Shown: positions 1-12,264, numbered from the stretch's first letter. The stretch: DNA of 64,000 bases from Varanus komodoensis (GCF_004798865.1 NW_025335568.1:24248422-24312421); one strand, 5' to 3'. Program-made: numbers and translations. Notes: generated from the letters alone by a model not told the origin.

Positions 1-3000
1 TAGCATAAAGCATTGCATAGTACTGATCTATTTACATGAAGAACTGCCTGTAACTGCATGAATCTGGCCTAGTTCTTCCTTCATGACATGCTGAAAAGGA
101 GAGGGAGCCAAAAGAAGAAATTACTATATAACTGAGATGTGGCAAGCAAAGTGCCTGTCTCATTTTAGTCTTCTTAATATTTTTTAGAATAGAGGTGGTC
201 ATGATTCTGCACTCCCATGCTTCCTGTTCTTTGAGTCTACACTAACCCAGGAAAACATTTTCATACATGAATCTGAGAGTTGCTTACTCAGCAAATCAGA
301 GCCCATATCAGTTCTATGGGCTGCACCCTTTCTGAGGTTTCTGAGTTCCCTGTGTCCAGCCAGGATGAGACATCCTCAGCTTCCTCCAACTTCCTGGCTT
401 CCATCATGGCCAATTATCACTATATGTGCTTTAGAGGAGGAAGTTGGGAGAATAAAGGAGGCTCAGAATATCTTGCATCCTGGCCCCTCCAGTCTCCCCC
501 TCGCTCCATCCCCTGGAATGACCCTTTGCCCCACTCTGCAGGGTCAAATTTCCAACTTCAGAGGATGGCTGCATGGTTCTCTCCCCACTGGCTGGGGAGA
601 GAATGGAGATGAAGGTCACATCTCTCCCTCCCACTTCTCAGGTCAACTCTGCCTTTAGTCTCACTTCTTTGCCTTTAGCAACCCCCACCACTGGAATGTG
701 CCCCCCAAGAGCTTTTCCAGAATTGAATTCAGTCTTCAGACTGAAAGATGTTTCTCCCCTCTCGTATCGATCCATATGCCTGAAAACTTCTCAGCCTATT
801 CCGAGATCTGGAAACAACATATGAAACCCAATCTACTTTGACTGACAGAGGCACTCCAGGACAGAACGTGGTCTTTCCCAGTCCTGCAAAAAGGATGGGA
901 AAGTATCAGTATGTTAGATGAACCAGTATTTTAGATGGAGCTATAGATGATAAGTGGATGGATGGAGAGATAACTAGATAGGTGGCATAAGGAGTAAGAA
1001 TGGTTGGGCACCAGCCAAGGGCCTACACTGCAACAGGGAGCACTGACAATAGCCCATGAAAATCCTCATTCCCTTCACCACTGCAGTCTTCTTGTTCACT
1101 TGCCTGTCACTGTTGCACAAACAATGGCAGAGAGCGGAAGAACCAATTGATGCAGCTGCCTACGAGCTCACTGACTTTGCCTGTCAAGCAAACAATTACT
1201 TGCAATGATGGGAAAGAGGCACCATGGTAGCTGGGGGAAATGACAGGTGAGAATGTGAATTCTTTAAGGGAGAGTGGCCTCTTGTGGGTGCCTTGTCCAA
1301 GGGCCCACGAAATCTGAAAGTGGCACCCAAGAGATAATAAGATCTTATTGTAACCTTCCATCAGGGTGATTTGTACTTTCTCTACACATATTGATGCCCA
1401 AACCTGAAATATGACATATGAAAAGCTTATTTGATTTCTTTGCATTTCTTTAGAGTTAGCAGGACGGACAGAGGCTATATTGAGGGAGGGGCATAAATCT
1501 GTTAACAGGGGTCATTAGACTGGACAAATGCCTTTCTCCCCTGTGTTTCCTAGATAAGGAAACCCTATCTAGTAGTTAAATTCCAAAAGTCACGCTGGAT
1601 AGCATTACAGACCCCCTGAGTGTTGCTACAGAGTTCATGCCCTGTTTCATCAAATACCCCATGACATTTACCAGGGGCCCATGCTAATTATAGGGATTTA
1701 GCAGACAGTGTCACAAAATTTAGCAGACATTTCATCACAAAAATAGCATGTCTTTGTCTTCACCAACTGGGGTTTTAACTCAGTTTGGGTTTTAAATGCA
1801 GTTTGTTAATAATGTGTCTTCATAGCAACACTAATCAACCCACTGAAATGTAAGAGCCACCACACTTTATGTTATTAGCATTATCTTTGATGATCACTTG
1901 GCCTGAGATTCAAGCTAGTTTTAAAATTGCCAAATTCTGTTAGCAGGAAGATTATATGTCAACTAGTTTCTTTACTGAGCAGCAGAATGTATTTATTATG
2001 ACTTGATATTTTCTGCAGTTTAAACTCGAATTTCCTTTTCCCCTTAACTTACGTAAATCAGAAACAGCTGAAGTCTGCATGCTGACCATTTCTGGGAAAG
2101 ACTCTAGTTCGGCAATAGCATTCCTAAGAGTAGATCATAATGTTTCATGTGAAAGTGGTAGCCATTCATTTATAGTGGCACCCTGAGAGAGACAGGGATG
2201 CCTGGTAAACATTGTCTGAGATACCTCCTCTCAAACATGTCCCAGCTTGAAAGCCGACATGACCCGCCACACTCTTTAAAAGAACATCTTGGTGCAGTCT
2301 GGGGATGATGGCATCGGACAGCTCCACTGTCAACTGCTGATGTTTGCCATGGCCACACCCCAGGAGCAATTCCCATGGCAACAGTGGTTCCTCTGTATTT
2401 ACACACCAGTAGATACATGCAGATCTGCTCTACACAGCAGTGCGTCCTGGTGGGGCCAAGTTCCCCATCATATGGCAGCATGTGTGCTCAGCCCTTTTCC
2501 AGACAGTCTGAAAATATTTCCGCCATAGGGACAAGAAAGGTGGGAGGGAACGATCATGACAAGCACCAGCACTGGGAAGGTACTGAGCCTCGTGGCCATC
2601 CTTCACACAGTCTTCCAATGCACTGCAGACATCATGTGACTGTGAAAACTCAGTGGGAGCCAATGGGTCATTTCCCACCAGCATGGCCCCATCTGCTCAT
2701 CTGACTCCCACTTTGTGTGGTCTAGATTTCAGAGCGATGCTAGAATCTTGCAAAAAAAAGAGTCCAATCGAAGCTGTCTGGTTGCACTTCAAGCCTTGCA
2801 AAGAAGGAGAAAGCAAGCTCTGCTCAATCTGCTGCATGTGTTCACAAAATGCATGAATAGATCTCAACATTTTCAGCAAATATTTGAACACCGAGGCACA
2901 TGCATGGCAAGTTTTGCTCACACCAAAGATCCTACTCAGTGGCAGGGTTTCCATTCATATTGACTGAGCTTGTTGCTTATGCTGGTGCGCATGTGGTGCT

Positions 3001-3155
3001 CAGGCATGTGATGAATGTTTCTAGGTGGGAGGACAGTACCTCCCAGACAAGCCTATGCCTTACCTGTGGTTATCACACACACCTGAACAGGGCTTATGGG
3101 ATGACAGAATTAGGGCTTTTAAAAGCATGACATGGAGGGCACTTAAGAACGGTCT
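1..3155. other. Unrecognised non-coding stretch
   Basis: No gene, RNA gene or familiar repeat is visible. Short open frames (up to 112 codons) overlap each other on both strands near 280-830 and 2160-2960, where GC content is locally higher. They share no motif with any family I know and look like chance frames. A short GATA/GATG-rich patch lies near 940-985. Confidence 0.6.
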
Positions 3156-3159
3156 CATA

Positions 3160-4262
3160 TACTCATAGCAATGTTGTTATATGCCATCAAATCATCTCCA
3201 GTCCTATGAACAAGTGCCTTCCAAAATGTCCTGTCCTTGACCATCCTGCTTAGCAATTGTAAACACAAAATGTGGCTTCCTTTATGGAATTGTTCCATCT
3301 CATATTCTTCCCCTTCTACTTCTGCCTTCAACTTTCTCTGGCATTGGTGCCTTCTCCAGTCAGTCTTGCCTTCTTATGATGTGCTTGAAATACAATAGCC
3401 TTTTTATCATTTTTGTTTCCAAGTTCTGACTTGGGCATGCAAAACTTCACAATTTCAATTTCTTCACATTTGACATTAAAGTGGTGTAATTCTTCTGATA
3501 TTTTTCTTAATGTTCAGTTGCAGTCCTGAACAGCACTTTCTTCTTTCACTCCCATTAGGAGACATTTCAATCCATTGCTTCTTTCTTGCACTATTAAGGT
3601 AACATCTGAATATCTTTAATTATTGATGTATCTTCCACCAATTTTCACTCCTTCTTCTAATCCAACTTCCCTTGTTATATGTTCCTCATACAGATTAAAC
3701 AGATTGCCTGACACCTTTGCTTATAGAAAATCATTCTATTTCTTTATATTCTGTTTTAACAGAAGCTTCATTTCCATAATACAGGTTACACATCAAGGCA
3801 ATCAAGTGCTGATTGCAGAACCATCCATAGTTTCTCATGATCCACAAAACCAAAGGCTTTGATATAGTCTATAAAACACAGAATGATCTTCTTCTGAAAT
3901 TCTTTGGTGCACTCTAGCAGCCAATGTATATTTGAAATATGATCTCCAATGCCTCTTCTTTTTTGGAGTCCAGCTTGAACCTCTGCCATACAGGGTAAAA
4001 TTCTTTGTTGCAATACTTCAACCATCACTTTGCTTGCACGGCAAATTAGCACAATGGTCCCATAGTTGCTGCACTCATTAGCATCTCCTTTCTTGGGTAT
4101 TGGAACAGGTACTTCTTTCTACTTTTTTTCTGTAATCATAAGGCAAAGGGTCTACAAAGCATTCCCAGTGAGATCATGGAGGTCTTTCAAAAATGCACCA
4201 GTTAATGGCAGAAGCACAATAGTGGTCCAGGAAGTATTTGTGACATTTCTCTGTGTAAGATA
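3160..4262 (-). mobile_element. RTE-like LINE, 3' half (minus strand)
   Basis: A decayed non-LTR retrotransposon read on the minus strand. The part at 3786-4052 translates to reverse-transcriptase sequence with the order AEVQAGLQKRRG, ISNIHWLLECTKEFQKK and FIDYIKAFGFVDHEKLW, which parallels the RTE/BovB thumb-finger region. One expected Asp-Cys pair reads Gly-Phe. The 3' end, at low coordinates around 3165-3300, contains GGCTTCCTTTATGGAATTG and a 'cctatgaa' motif, shared with the fragments at 42012 and 47632. Frames are interrupted, so it is inactive. It differs from the BovB at 59570 in its 3' end; a Vingi-type assignment is the main alternative. Confidence 0.8.
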
Positions 4263-4268
4263 TTCCAT

Positions 4269-4507
4269 GTTTATTTATTTTTCAATTTATATCCTGTCTT
4301 TTTCTGACAAAGGGCTCAAGGCAGTTTACATCTTCTCCTCCATCTTATCCCCACAACAACAACCCTGTGAGGTAGGTTGGGCTGAGAGTCTGTGACTGGC
4401 CCAAAGTCATCTAGCTGGCTCCATGGCTGAGCGGGGACAAGAACCCAGATCGTCTGAGTCCCAGTCCCAGTCCCATGCTCTTAGTCACTACACCACACTG
4501 GCTCTCC
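4269..4507 (-). repeat. CORE/MIR-type tRNA SINE
   Basis: Read on the minus strand it starts GAGAGCCAGTGTGGTGTAGT (tRNA-like head with an A-box-like region), passes a degraded B-box (gggttcttgtcc), then a CORE-like part (ctcacagggttgttgttgt), and ends in an L2-like tail with gatataaattgaaaaataaa. That head-core-tail order is the usual one for MIR-like SINEs of reptiles. It directly abuts the 5' end of the neighbouring LINE fragment. Confidence 0.85.
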
Positions 4508-6590
4508 AAAGGTTAATTCCTTTCTTGAAAAGAGCATATGCTGTTTCAAAGATAGGCACTTCAAAGTGATCCACACGTCATGTATCCCTAACAATAAACA
4601 CTGAGCCAGGGAGCATCTCTACAAGAGCAGCATGAGCTCTTGGTGCTGACATTGAGAAAGACCCTTCATTTGATGGGAAGAACAGGGTGTTTACTAGTTC
4701 TGCAACTTTCAGCAATAGTCAGGAGGAGCCATCCTTCAGGCACTATTTCTTGTCCATCTGACAAATGTAACATGTGGAGCAGCCATATGCTTTCTTTCAT
4801 ACAGAGATAAATAGATGGATAGATATAGTTTGTGCTGTATGTGAGTGAGTGTGTGTGCATTTAAGTGTATGTATGCATGTATGCATCTCAATAATCATTA
4901 ACTTTGACTTTTATTTCATCTTAATTTCCTTTAGGTCAGTATTGGTTTTCACATTCATTTTTCTATGATTTCAGATGTGCCATGCTCTTTCTTACAGACT
5001 CAAGAAAAGAAAAATCAGGACAGGTACATAAAACCAGACACAAGTCATTTATTTTAAAAATACTGCTTTTTTCTATACAAAGTGTGGAATAACTTTTTTC
5101 AAATCCCAGTTTTCAGATCCAAGCCTGCAAATGTTGCATCACAAAAACATGATCAGGGATCCATGGAGTTTGTCCATTCACTCAGTCCCCATCAGTTTTT
5201 TGGCATGTAAACAAAACTGTGCACATGGTAAAGAAGTCAGTACATTCTTCATATGCTGAATGGGGAATGGCAGAACTTGTCTACCTGATTTCAGTACCAG
5301 AAACACATTATCATAGATAATCTATACAGCTTCATATAAAAACCCCCTTAAATCTACAGTTATGTCTATTAATCTCTAGAATGTTCATTGTTTAATGATG
5401 CTTAATAAGTATACACTTTGCAACAGAGGTGATTATAAGCAAAAAGATAATAGGTAAAATAAACTGGCCTTCCTTCTGATTAGTTGTGCTTCTCCTTCCT
5501 CTTCCAATAATAAAATGAATTTCCAAGGGTTATGTGCAGAAAACAACATCACTGTCTTGAGCTGATGGAGTATCAGACAGATTGATGTGGCAGTCAAATT
5601 AGAAGCTCTGTCATCTCACCCCTCTGTCCAGTGTAGCCTGTTTGCTTCCCAGAGTTTGAAGGACTGGAATTTGAAAGGAGTTATTTCAGCAGCATAGAAG
5701 AGGGCTGCTTTTTTTAAAGTGAGTGACAGCAAAGTCTGGGATATGTAAGATCAAAAAGCCACAAGTGAAGCTTCTAAATTAATCAGTTTCCTGCAGGAAA
5801 GTATGCAGGAAACTGGAATTTCACTGTGCATAGAGCACTTTGAGATTCCAGCCACAGAAATCTGACAGTCAAATTAACCAGCTCCCTCACTCACCATCTT
5901 ACATAAATAGCTTAATATTAATTTTTCATTTTAGACATTACATTCTTGAACACAATACTGTTCTCTGCTTGTAGCCTCATGTTCCTTTATCACTGATTCA
6001 ACATGTTTCAAACCAAACAAACACAATGAACCTACATCAAAACATTGAAGCATTACACTTTAAAAAAAAAATATATGGTCAGATCTATCCTTCCCAATGC
6101 ACATGTCACATGTAGGTTTAGCAAATATAATCTCTTAATTTTTTTCATTCTTCCTGGAAGTGTAATATATACATTTTTGTGCAGTGAAATCCAGGGTCTC
6201 TCCTTTTTTTTTAGTCAATCCTGCTTTCAGACTGTGTACATTCCACAAACTCAAAATCACTGTGATCACGCTCTTGCCTGTACAAATTAAATTGAACCAA
6301 GGAACCTTTCCATTCTTGTAACAGCATGCAACATCCCAGTTAAGCAATGAAGTGCACAAAATTATTAGGAGCCCAAACTCAGGAAAGAAAAACAGAGATA
6401 GGGTCTCTTTTATTGAAAGAGAGTTTTATGTTAAGATTACTTAGCATCGACCACACACACCCACACACAGTTGCATTTTCTGCAGAAAGCTAATTTATCT
6501 GCTAGGATATTTAGAACTTATTACATTCCACCTGCAAAACCAGCCCTTCACCTTAAGTGGCGATTTTTGCCCCTAACCATGTCTGAAACC
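4508..6590. other. Unrecognised AT-rich stretch
   Basis: No gene or familiar repeat was identified. It holds a short TATG/GTGT-rich patch (4840-4885) and a perfect hairpin listed separately. All open frames are under 82 codons. Confidence 0.55.
5784..5815. repeat. Perfect 12-bp inverted repeat, 8-nt loop
   Basis: CAGTTTCCTGCA at 5784-5795 is the exact reverse complement of TGCAGGAAACTG at 5804-5815, with GGAAAGTA between them. No flanking target duplication or transposon end was seen, and function is unknown. Confidence 0.9.
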
Positions 6591-7080
6591 TCTTCGTCTT
6601 GGTCCATGGTGCCATGATGAGTTGAGATAGATCATATGACCCCATCAGGTGGTAGGACTTCCAAAGATGGGACTTCTGGACATGGGACTAGAAATTACCC
6701 CTGGAAATTGCCACATTAAAGTCCCCAGATGTATGGTAGGGGTTTAACTTCTTCCAGTTCATCCATAGTGGCATGACTAGCTCACAGAGGGTTCACATGA
6801 CTCCACTTTAGTGATGCCTACATTCAGGGAAGGAATTCCAGAGATGGGACTTCCAGGTATGGGGGGAGGTCATGCTGAGGCTAACCCATCTGTCATATCT
6901 GAATAAAAGGCAGTACCCTGCTTCATTTCTTCATCATGCTTCTGCCCAGTGAGCGGCGGGTCACTCACCAATAAGTTCATTCTTTGTCCACTTGCAGTCT
7001 GAACCAGCCACAAAGAAGCTGGCAAGATCAATACCAAGATCTCAGAGGAAAATGGGGACAGCTCCATGAAGCACCAGAGG
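6590..7080 (+). mobile_element. Possible old solo LTR (weak)
   Basis: Two diverged direct repeats (6599-6690 and 6757-6865) are followed by a polyadenylation-like signal (gaataaaagg at 6901) and then a CT/TC-rich segment. Repeated upstream blocks carrying GGGACTTC motifs plus a downstream AATAAA recall the U3-R layout of a retroviral LTR. I saw no internal retroviral region or clear matching ends, so this may be only an unrelated tandem repeat. If it is an LTR, it is old and heavily decayed. Confidence 0.22.
6599..6865 (+). repeat. Diverged tandem duplication, about 160-bp offset
   Basis: ttggtccatggtgccatga near 6599 pairs with ttcatccatagtggcatga near 6757. atcatatgacccca pairs with ttcacatgactcca. 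ccaaagatgggacttctgg pairs with ccagagatgggacttccag near 6838. Order and spacing are kept, with small indels. Confidence 0.7.
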
Positions 7081-7329
7081 AGAGGAGTTGGAGCCATTTC
7101 TTCCAGGACTGAAGGGAGTTATAGGCTGGGCTGGAATTAAGAAGGAAGTGGCAGCTGAATGAATGGTAATCTAAAACAGAAGATTCCTCGGAGTCCAATG
7201 CAGGTGGTGTAGAAGCTAAGACATGTCTAGCTGTATCAGTGCTCTGCAAAAAGGCAAATGCAATTTTAATTTGTGTCAATAGGGTGTGATTTCAATAGTA
7301 TGGGAAGGAATAGTTGAAACTATTCAGTA

Positions 7330-7665
7330 GACTATTTGCTAGTCAGACATCACCTTGAATAGTATGCCCAGGTTTAGACACCGCACTTGAAGAAGGACTC
7401 TGGAACAATTTCAGAAAAGAGCAACAATTAGGAAACTCAAGATGCATTCCTATGAGGAAAGATCATAAAGGATATGATAAGCCTTGAGAAAAGGACACTG
7501 AAGGGAGATATGATCGTTCTTTCCATGTTCCTAACGGTTGTCACAGAGAAGAGAGCTGCAACCTGTTCTCTGTATCCAAGAAATGAAACAGCAGGCTTAA
7601 GTTGGAGAAAAGCAGATTTTGGCCGAACCTCAGGAGAAACCTTCTAATTGTCACATCAGTCCAAG
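7330..7665 (+). mobile_element. CR1-type LINE, 3' ORF2/UTR relic
   Basis: The text parallels the CR1 C-terminal and 3' region: 'tggaacaatttcagaaaagagcaacaa' corresponds to the conserved LERVQRRAT area, followed by 'gaagggagatatgatcg' and a block like 'gagctgcaacctgttctctg'. The same order occurs in the copies at 24485 and 37600. It lacks both ends and is strongly diverged. Confidence 0.75.
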
Positions 7666-8359
7666 GTCAGTCTGAAAAGCACTATATAAAACACCTTTAA
7701 TTAATAAATATCCATCTCTTTCTCACTCTTTTCTCTGTACCAAGACTCTGAGACTCTTACCCAAGCAACAGTTGTTCAGAATCAATATACTGAAGACTGT
7801 TTTTCTCAATGTCTCAACTCTATTATGCAGCCACATACTGTATGTTACAACCCAGCTGCTGGAAACAAAGGATGAAACTTCTCAGCAGCTTCAACCTGAT
7901 ATTATAGGAGGAGTTATTTGTTCAGTTAAAGCATTTTCGGCCCACTCTTTAACCCAAAAAGTCTTCTAGCATGGCTTTTATGCCAGTAAAAAACAGCATG
8001 GTGTTCCCCATCTCAGGCTTAGCCTCAAATAGATATGACAAAGGGAAAGAGGGTGAGGCTGGGAGGATGAAGGCAAGCAAACGCAAGCATCAGTTCTTAA
8101 AAGCAGAATAGTCTGTTGAGAAAGGAAAGGTTCGGGTAGTCTAATAGAATGTCTGCTGCTGGGTGGCAGCTGAGGGGGAGACATGTATAAATTAATTATT
8201 TTAAAAATGCTGAAAGCTAAAGCTGCTTATAGTAGGCATTTTACAAAAGGTGGGGCCTTTCTAAGAAAATGCATTCCAATCTCTGTATTAATTCCTCTAA
8301 TTTGAAAGTAGACTTTTAAATGAACTCTCAATATTTCTTTTGGGATGGGTTCACAAATA

Positions 8360-8360
<1 letters not shown>
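7666..8360. other. Unrecognised stretch
   Basis: No gene or familiar repeat was seen; the longest open frames are 65-68 codons and unrelated to known families. Confidence 0.5.

Positions 8361-8413
<53 letters not shown>
8361..8413 (+). repeat. (TTGC)n microsatellite
   Basis: Thirteen uninterrupted tetranucleotide units. The array sits exactly where the 3' tail of the adjacent minus-strand L2 relic should be, which suggests it grew from that tail. Confidence 0.97.
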
Positions 8414-8745
8414 TATTTCTTGGATTTTTATCCTGCCACATTAGTCAAAACAAAATACTCAATAAAAGTTCAATTAAAAATGCCACTTAATATGACAATA
8501 AAATCTAGCAATCCAACAATTCAAAGCCAACTCCATTGTTAAACTTCACAGTAACACAATTTGTCCACAAAGATGGCATAAAAGGCACAACAGCAGACTA
8601 TAAGCCAAACATGAGATATTAAAATTACTGTAAAATATCAGGAAAATAAAAAGGTCTTCCCCTGGCACTGAAAAGAGGACAAAGAGGGTGCCAAGCCAAC
8701 TTCTCACAGCAAATCAGTAAAGAGACGGGGGAAGCACTGAAGTGT
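8414..8745 (-). mobile_element. L2-type LINE 3' end (minus strand)
   Basis: It begins with tttatttcttggatttttat followed by 'cctgcca', the reverse complement of a reptile L2 3' UTR tail. It ends with 'aaaaaggtcttcccctggcac' and 'gggtgccaagccaacttctc', which parallel the end of ORF2 in the L2 family read backwards. The UTR between is A-rich. It is a 5'-truncated, decayed copy. Confidence 0.65.
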
Positions 8746-11488
8746 AGATTTCAAAATTAATCCTTGCCCATTCTTTAGCAACACTTAGCTGCTTCCAGTA
8801 GATGGAAAGACCATTGCAGAGCCTTAGGGTCAGATAATGATTATGTTCACATGACATGGCAAACAACTCCTGTGCTGTTCCTTAGCTGTGCAGATTGTCA
8901 CCTAAACTTACTGCTCAGGTGATCGCCTGGTTACCCCGGGAAGCACAGTTTTCACACACCTGCTCCATCCACCTGTCCTCACCTCACATCCAGCAGTGCC
9001 TGGAAGCAACATTGCCATCCTTCACTGTTCTTGCCTATGGACTTCAGCAGCCTCCTCCCGAGTTGTCCGCTGCAGCCCTGAGACCGGTTCCCCTCCCAAG
9101 TGTATCTGCATATCTGCAGTGCTTCTCTGTCACTTCAGCCCACAGAGGTTTTCATAAAATGAAAATGAACAGTTTTGACATGGTTTCTTCCTCCCCACTC
9201 CATGCCTTTTTGCATTGTCCCACCATTTCCAAAGAAAACAGGAAGATAGACACATTGTTCAGCCAATGACAGGACTTTTCCAAAAGGTTGAGGGCTGTAG
9301 GGGGCACTTCCACAGATGTTTCTGCCAGCAGAATTTCCATGCCAGCAATGGTAAAATGGCAATTCTGGATCTAGATGACTGGGGAAATGGCAGTGAAGCA
9401 GGAAAACCTCAGAACAGACTGTAGATTGCCTCCAGGATTTCAGAGAACAAATATTACTGCATAGAAGTTCTAGAAGTGGGTCTGGCAACACAACAGACCC
9501 ACAATGGTAAGATTTCATCATGGCTTCTAGTGTCACACAAACTCACTTCAAAACTATTTTAGCCTTGCTGATATTTATGGTTACAGGTACTCATACTCTA
9601 TTTGAATTTCTACATTTTGATAGAAAGAAAATTGTAAGGATGATGGTAGATCCATTGTGGTGCTTTTTCAGACTTTGGTCTTATACATAGACTGCCACAC
9701 ACCCGTTTCTGACTGAGATACTCATTTTCTATTTAAAATAGTAGTAATAATACAACAACAACAGCAACAGTTGCTTATTACATAGACAATGTTTACATTT
9801 GGATTCAGAAGAGTAGCTTTGTAATTTGGGACTCAAACTCTACCTCAAGCTTGCACTAAGGTTGTTAGGTAAGATTTCTTACAGCCACACAGTTTGCCTT
9901 CTGGGCAATTAGTGTTTCTTGACTAGACATGTCAACCATTTTATGAATGGGCAAGATCTCCTTGTGGCAGTCATATTCTGAAAGAGCCCACAGCACTTTC
10001 TGAAAAATCTAAATATGCCCACTGATCCAAAGTCCTGGGGACTGCTGACCATCCATGCTGCTTTCTTTTCAGGACCTTTCTATTCTCTTACTTACCCTCC
10101 TCAGTTTCCTTAGGATCCTTCTTCACCATCTGTTTTCCCTTTTCTCCCTCCAGCCTCCTTTCTAGATCAAATAGGGATTGAACTGTGGACATTCCTCCAT
10201 GAGAACTACAATATTACAAAGGGTTATGCCAGGTGTGTCCAAGGCATTTGGGTCTCTGAAAGATGTTGTGATCCCAGACCAGATTTGGATCAAGTATCTG
10301 TTAGCAGCTGGCAAGATTTCAATGGACTCAAAATACCACAATACTCCATATCACTGAATAGTTTCCGAAAACATTGTGTAGATAGCATTTAAATTAACCA
10401 GTTTCATATCTCTACAAGAGGGTAAATTGCATCATTCATAATTCAAAAAAATGCACTGGGGCCTAGGAATTATAAAGGTCCATCTGGGCATGAGCTCTGG
10501 ATCTTCTGAGCTGCGTCCCAGATCTTTAAATCTACCCCAGCTGCCATCACCTGCCTTAGTACAAGCCAGCTTTTTCCCTCTGAACCCAGTAGCCTTGTAG
10601 TTACTAGGAGATCTTAGAACTCACTAGCATTAATCTCTGTTAGCAGACTAATAGAGAGCATAAAATAAGCGAGGCAGACATTTAAACCAGAGAGGAGACT
10701 GCAACCTCTTCTTCCACAGCATACTCACTATTTTCATTACGCACAAGGTCCATTAAGTGGCTCAAAGCAGTGTTATTTTGTACCATTGTCCATGTTGCAG
10801 TGGTGCTAATCATTTTCAGCCTTAGTTTACAACAAGAGACTTGGTGGCTGCTGCAACAGAACTGTGCTTCTTTGTTTGAATATCAATTATTTTTAAAAAG
10901 TGCAGCTGGCAAAATATACCTCTCAGACAAAGATTAAAGAATAGGGAAAGATTAGGTCTACAAAAGAGCAGAGGAAAACAATATCTTTTATATTATCTTA
11001 TCCTTAGATCCACAGTCCACACATTAGATCTTCAGGTAGTTCTCCATAGAAAAGCTGAACAACCTTTTTCAGTGTGTCAAGCAAGGGAATTACAATCAAT
11101 GTAAACTTCACACAATATGTGCATTACCTTTCAAAAAATGTTGCTAAATCATTCCACACCATTTCCCCCCTTCTCTTAGGATTTCCTATTGCTTTGCTTT
11201 TCCCAATAACTTTTGCTGTAAAACATATTCTCTTTGAGTTTAAATGGTGGAGTTTAATTAAATTTGTATTACTACAAAGCAATGGAAAATGGGGTTATCA
11301 TCTTGCTTCAAGAGAAGCAACCAAGTTTTTAATTAGCACTTTCAGAAATAAATTGGTGAACTTCTGATACTAAAGAACCCCAAGTACTGTGCCCCAGACT
11401 AGTAAACAACAACATGTCAACCTGAGAATTTGCCAATGCTTATTTTCTCCTCCTCCTTCTCTCTCTCCCTTTCAGAAGTAGGATAGAG
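8746..11488. other. Unrecognised stretch
   Basis: No gene or familiar repeat could be assigned. Overlapping open frames of 124 codons (plus, 8895-9269) and 133 codons (minus, 9135-9536) lie in one GC-richer patch. They have no recognisable domain and overlap one another, so I treat them as chance. A CAA-type run occurs near 9753. Confidence 0.5.
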
Positions 11489-11814
11489 CAGGGATCTCCA
11501 ACAAAATGTCTGTTGTTAAGAACATTACCAATGATACCTGCACATTTCCCTGTGCTCCTTTAAAAAAGAATGGAAAAATTGAAAAACATGAGGGGCCAGG
11601 TTCTCTCTCCCATTTCTGGACCAGCTCATGATCAGCTATTCAGCTACCAGGAAGAGAAAGCAAGGCTAAGGGGTAGGGGAGAGATGAGACTGAGAACTGA
11701 GACTTGGAGGTAGAGAAACAGCAAGGCAAAGTGGAGAGAGATAGTGAAGTAAGAGGCTGGCTGTGGAGAGAAAAAGTAAGATAAAGGGATGGGTGGGGAA
11801 GAAACACCAAGGGA

Positions 11815-11862
<48 letters not shown>

Positions 11863-11866
11863 AGGC

Positions 11867-11922
<56 letters not shown>

Positions 11923-12264
11923 AAAGCAGCCAGAGAGTGGAGAGGAGAATAAATGGCAAAGGAAAGGCATTGGGGAAGAGAAACAGCAAGGATAGAGGCC
12001 GGGAGTGGAGAAAGAGGGAGAGTGATCTGTGTGAATAGAAGATTGAGTGGGTCAGAAAGCAACTCCATTTCCATTTCTATTTCCTCTTCCTCCCTTTTAG
12101 CCTCCAGCATTGCTATTTCCATTCCTTTCTTCTCTTAACTAGCCAAATCCCCACGTCAGCCATTATGTGACTAGCCATATTCTCCATGGGAGCCACTGTT
12201 GCTGTAACCATATTTCTTAAATTCCCAAATGGGCCCACAGGTCCAGAAAGTTTGGGGACCCCTG
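11489..12264. mobile_element. Non-autonomous hAT-like DNA transposon
   Basis: The left end reads CAGGGATCTCCAAC and the right end, reverse-complemented, reads CAGGGGTCCCCAAAC, giving imperfect terminal inverted repeats of hAT type (CAGGGGTC... ). The flanking octamers are ggatagag (11481-11488) and gaataggc (12265-12272), which match at 5 of 8 positions, compatible with a decayed 8-bp hAT target duplication. There is no transposase; the open frames inside are translations of the internal GAAA/GA microsatellite. It is 776 bp, much of that from microsatellite expansion. Confidence 0.65.
11813..11918 (+). repeat. (GAAA)n-(GA)n purine microsatellite
   Basis: A GAAA array (about 11813-11862) is joined by a short interrupted part to a GA array (about 11870-11918), all purine on the plus strand. 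It lies inside the hAT-like element. It creates long spurious Ser/Leu/Phe-rich and Arg/Glu/Lys-rich open frames on the two strands (up to 160 codons). Confidence 0.98.

Noticed and set aside
280-824. Overlapping frames of 67-110 codons on both strands
   Set aside because: They contradict each other and carry no motif; a local rise in GC explains the absence of stops.
8895-9536. Frames of 124 (plus) and 133 (minus) codons
   Set aside because: They overlap on opposite strands, have no domain, and neither shows splice-site or codon-use support.
11640-12122. 160-codon minus-strand frame and its relatives
   Set aside because: Its Ser-Leu and Phe-Leu-Ser runs are translations of the GAAA/GA microsatellite.
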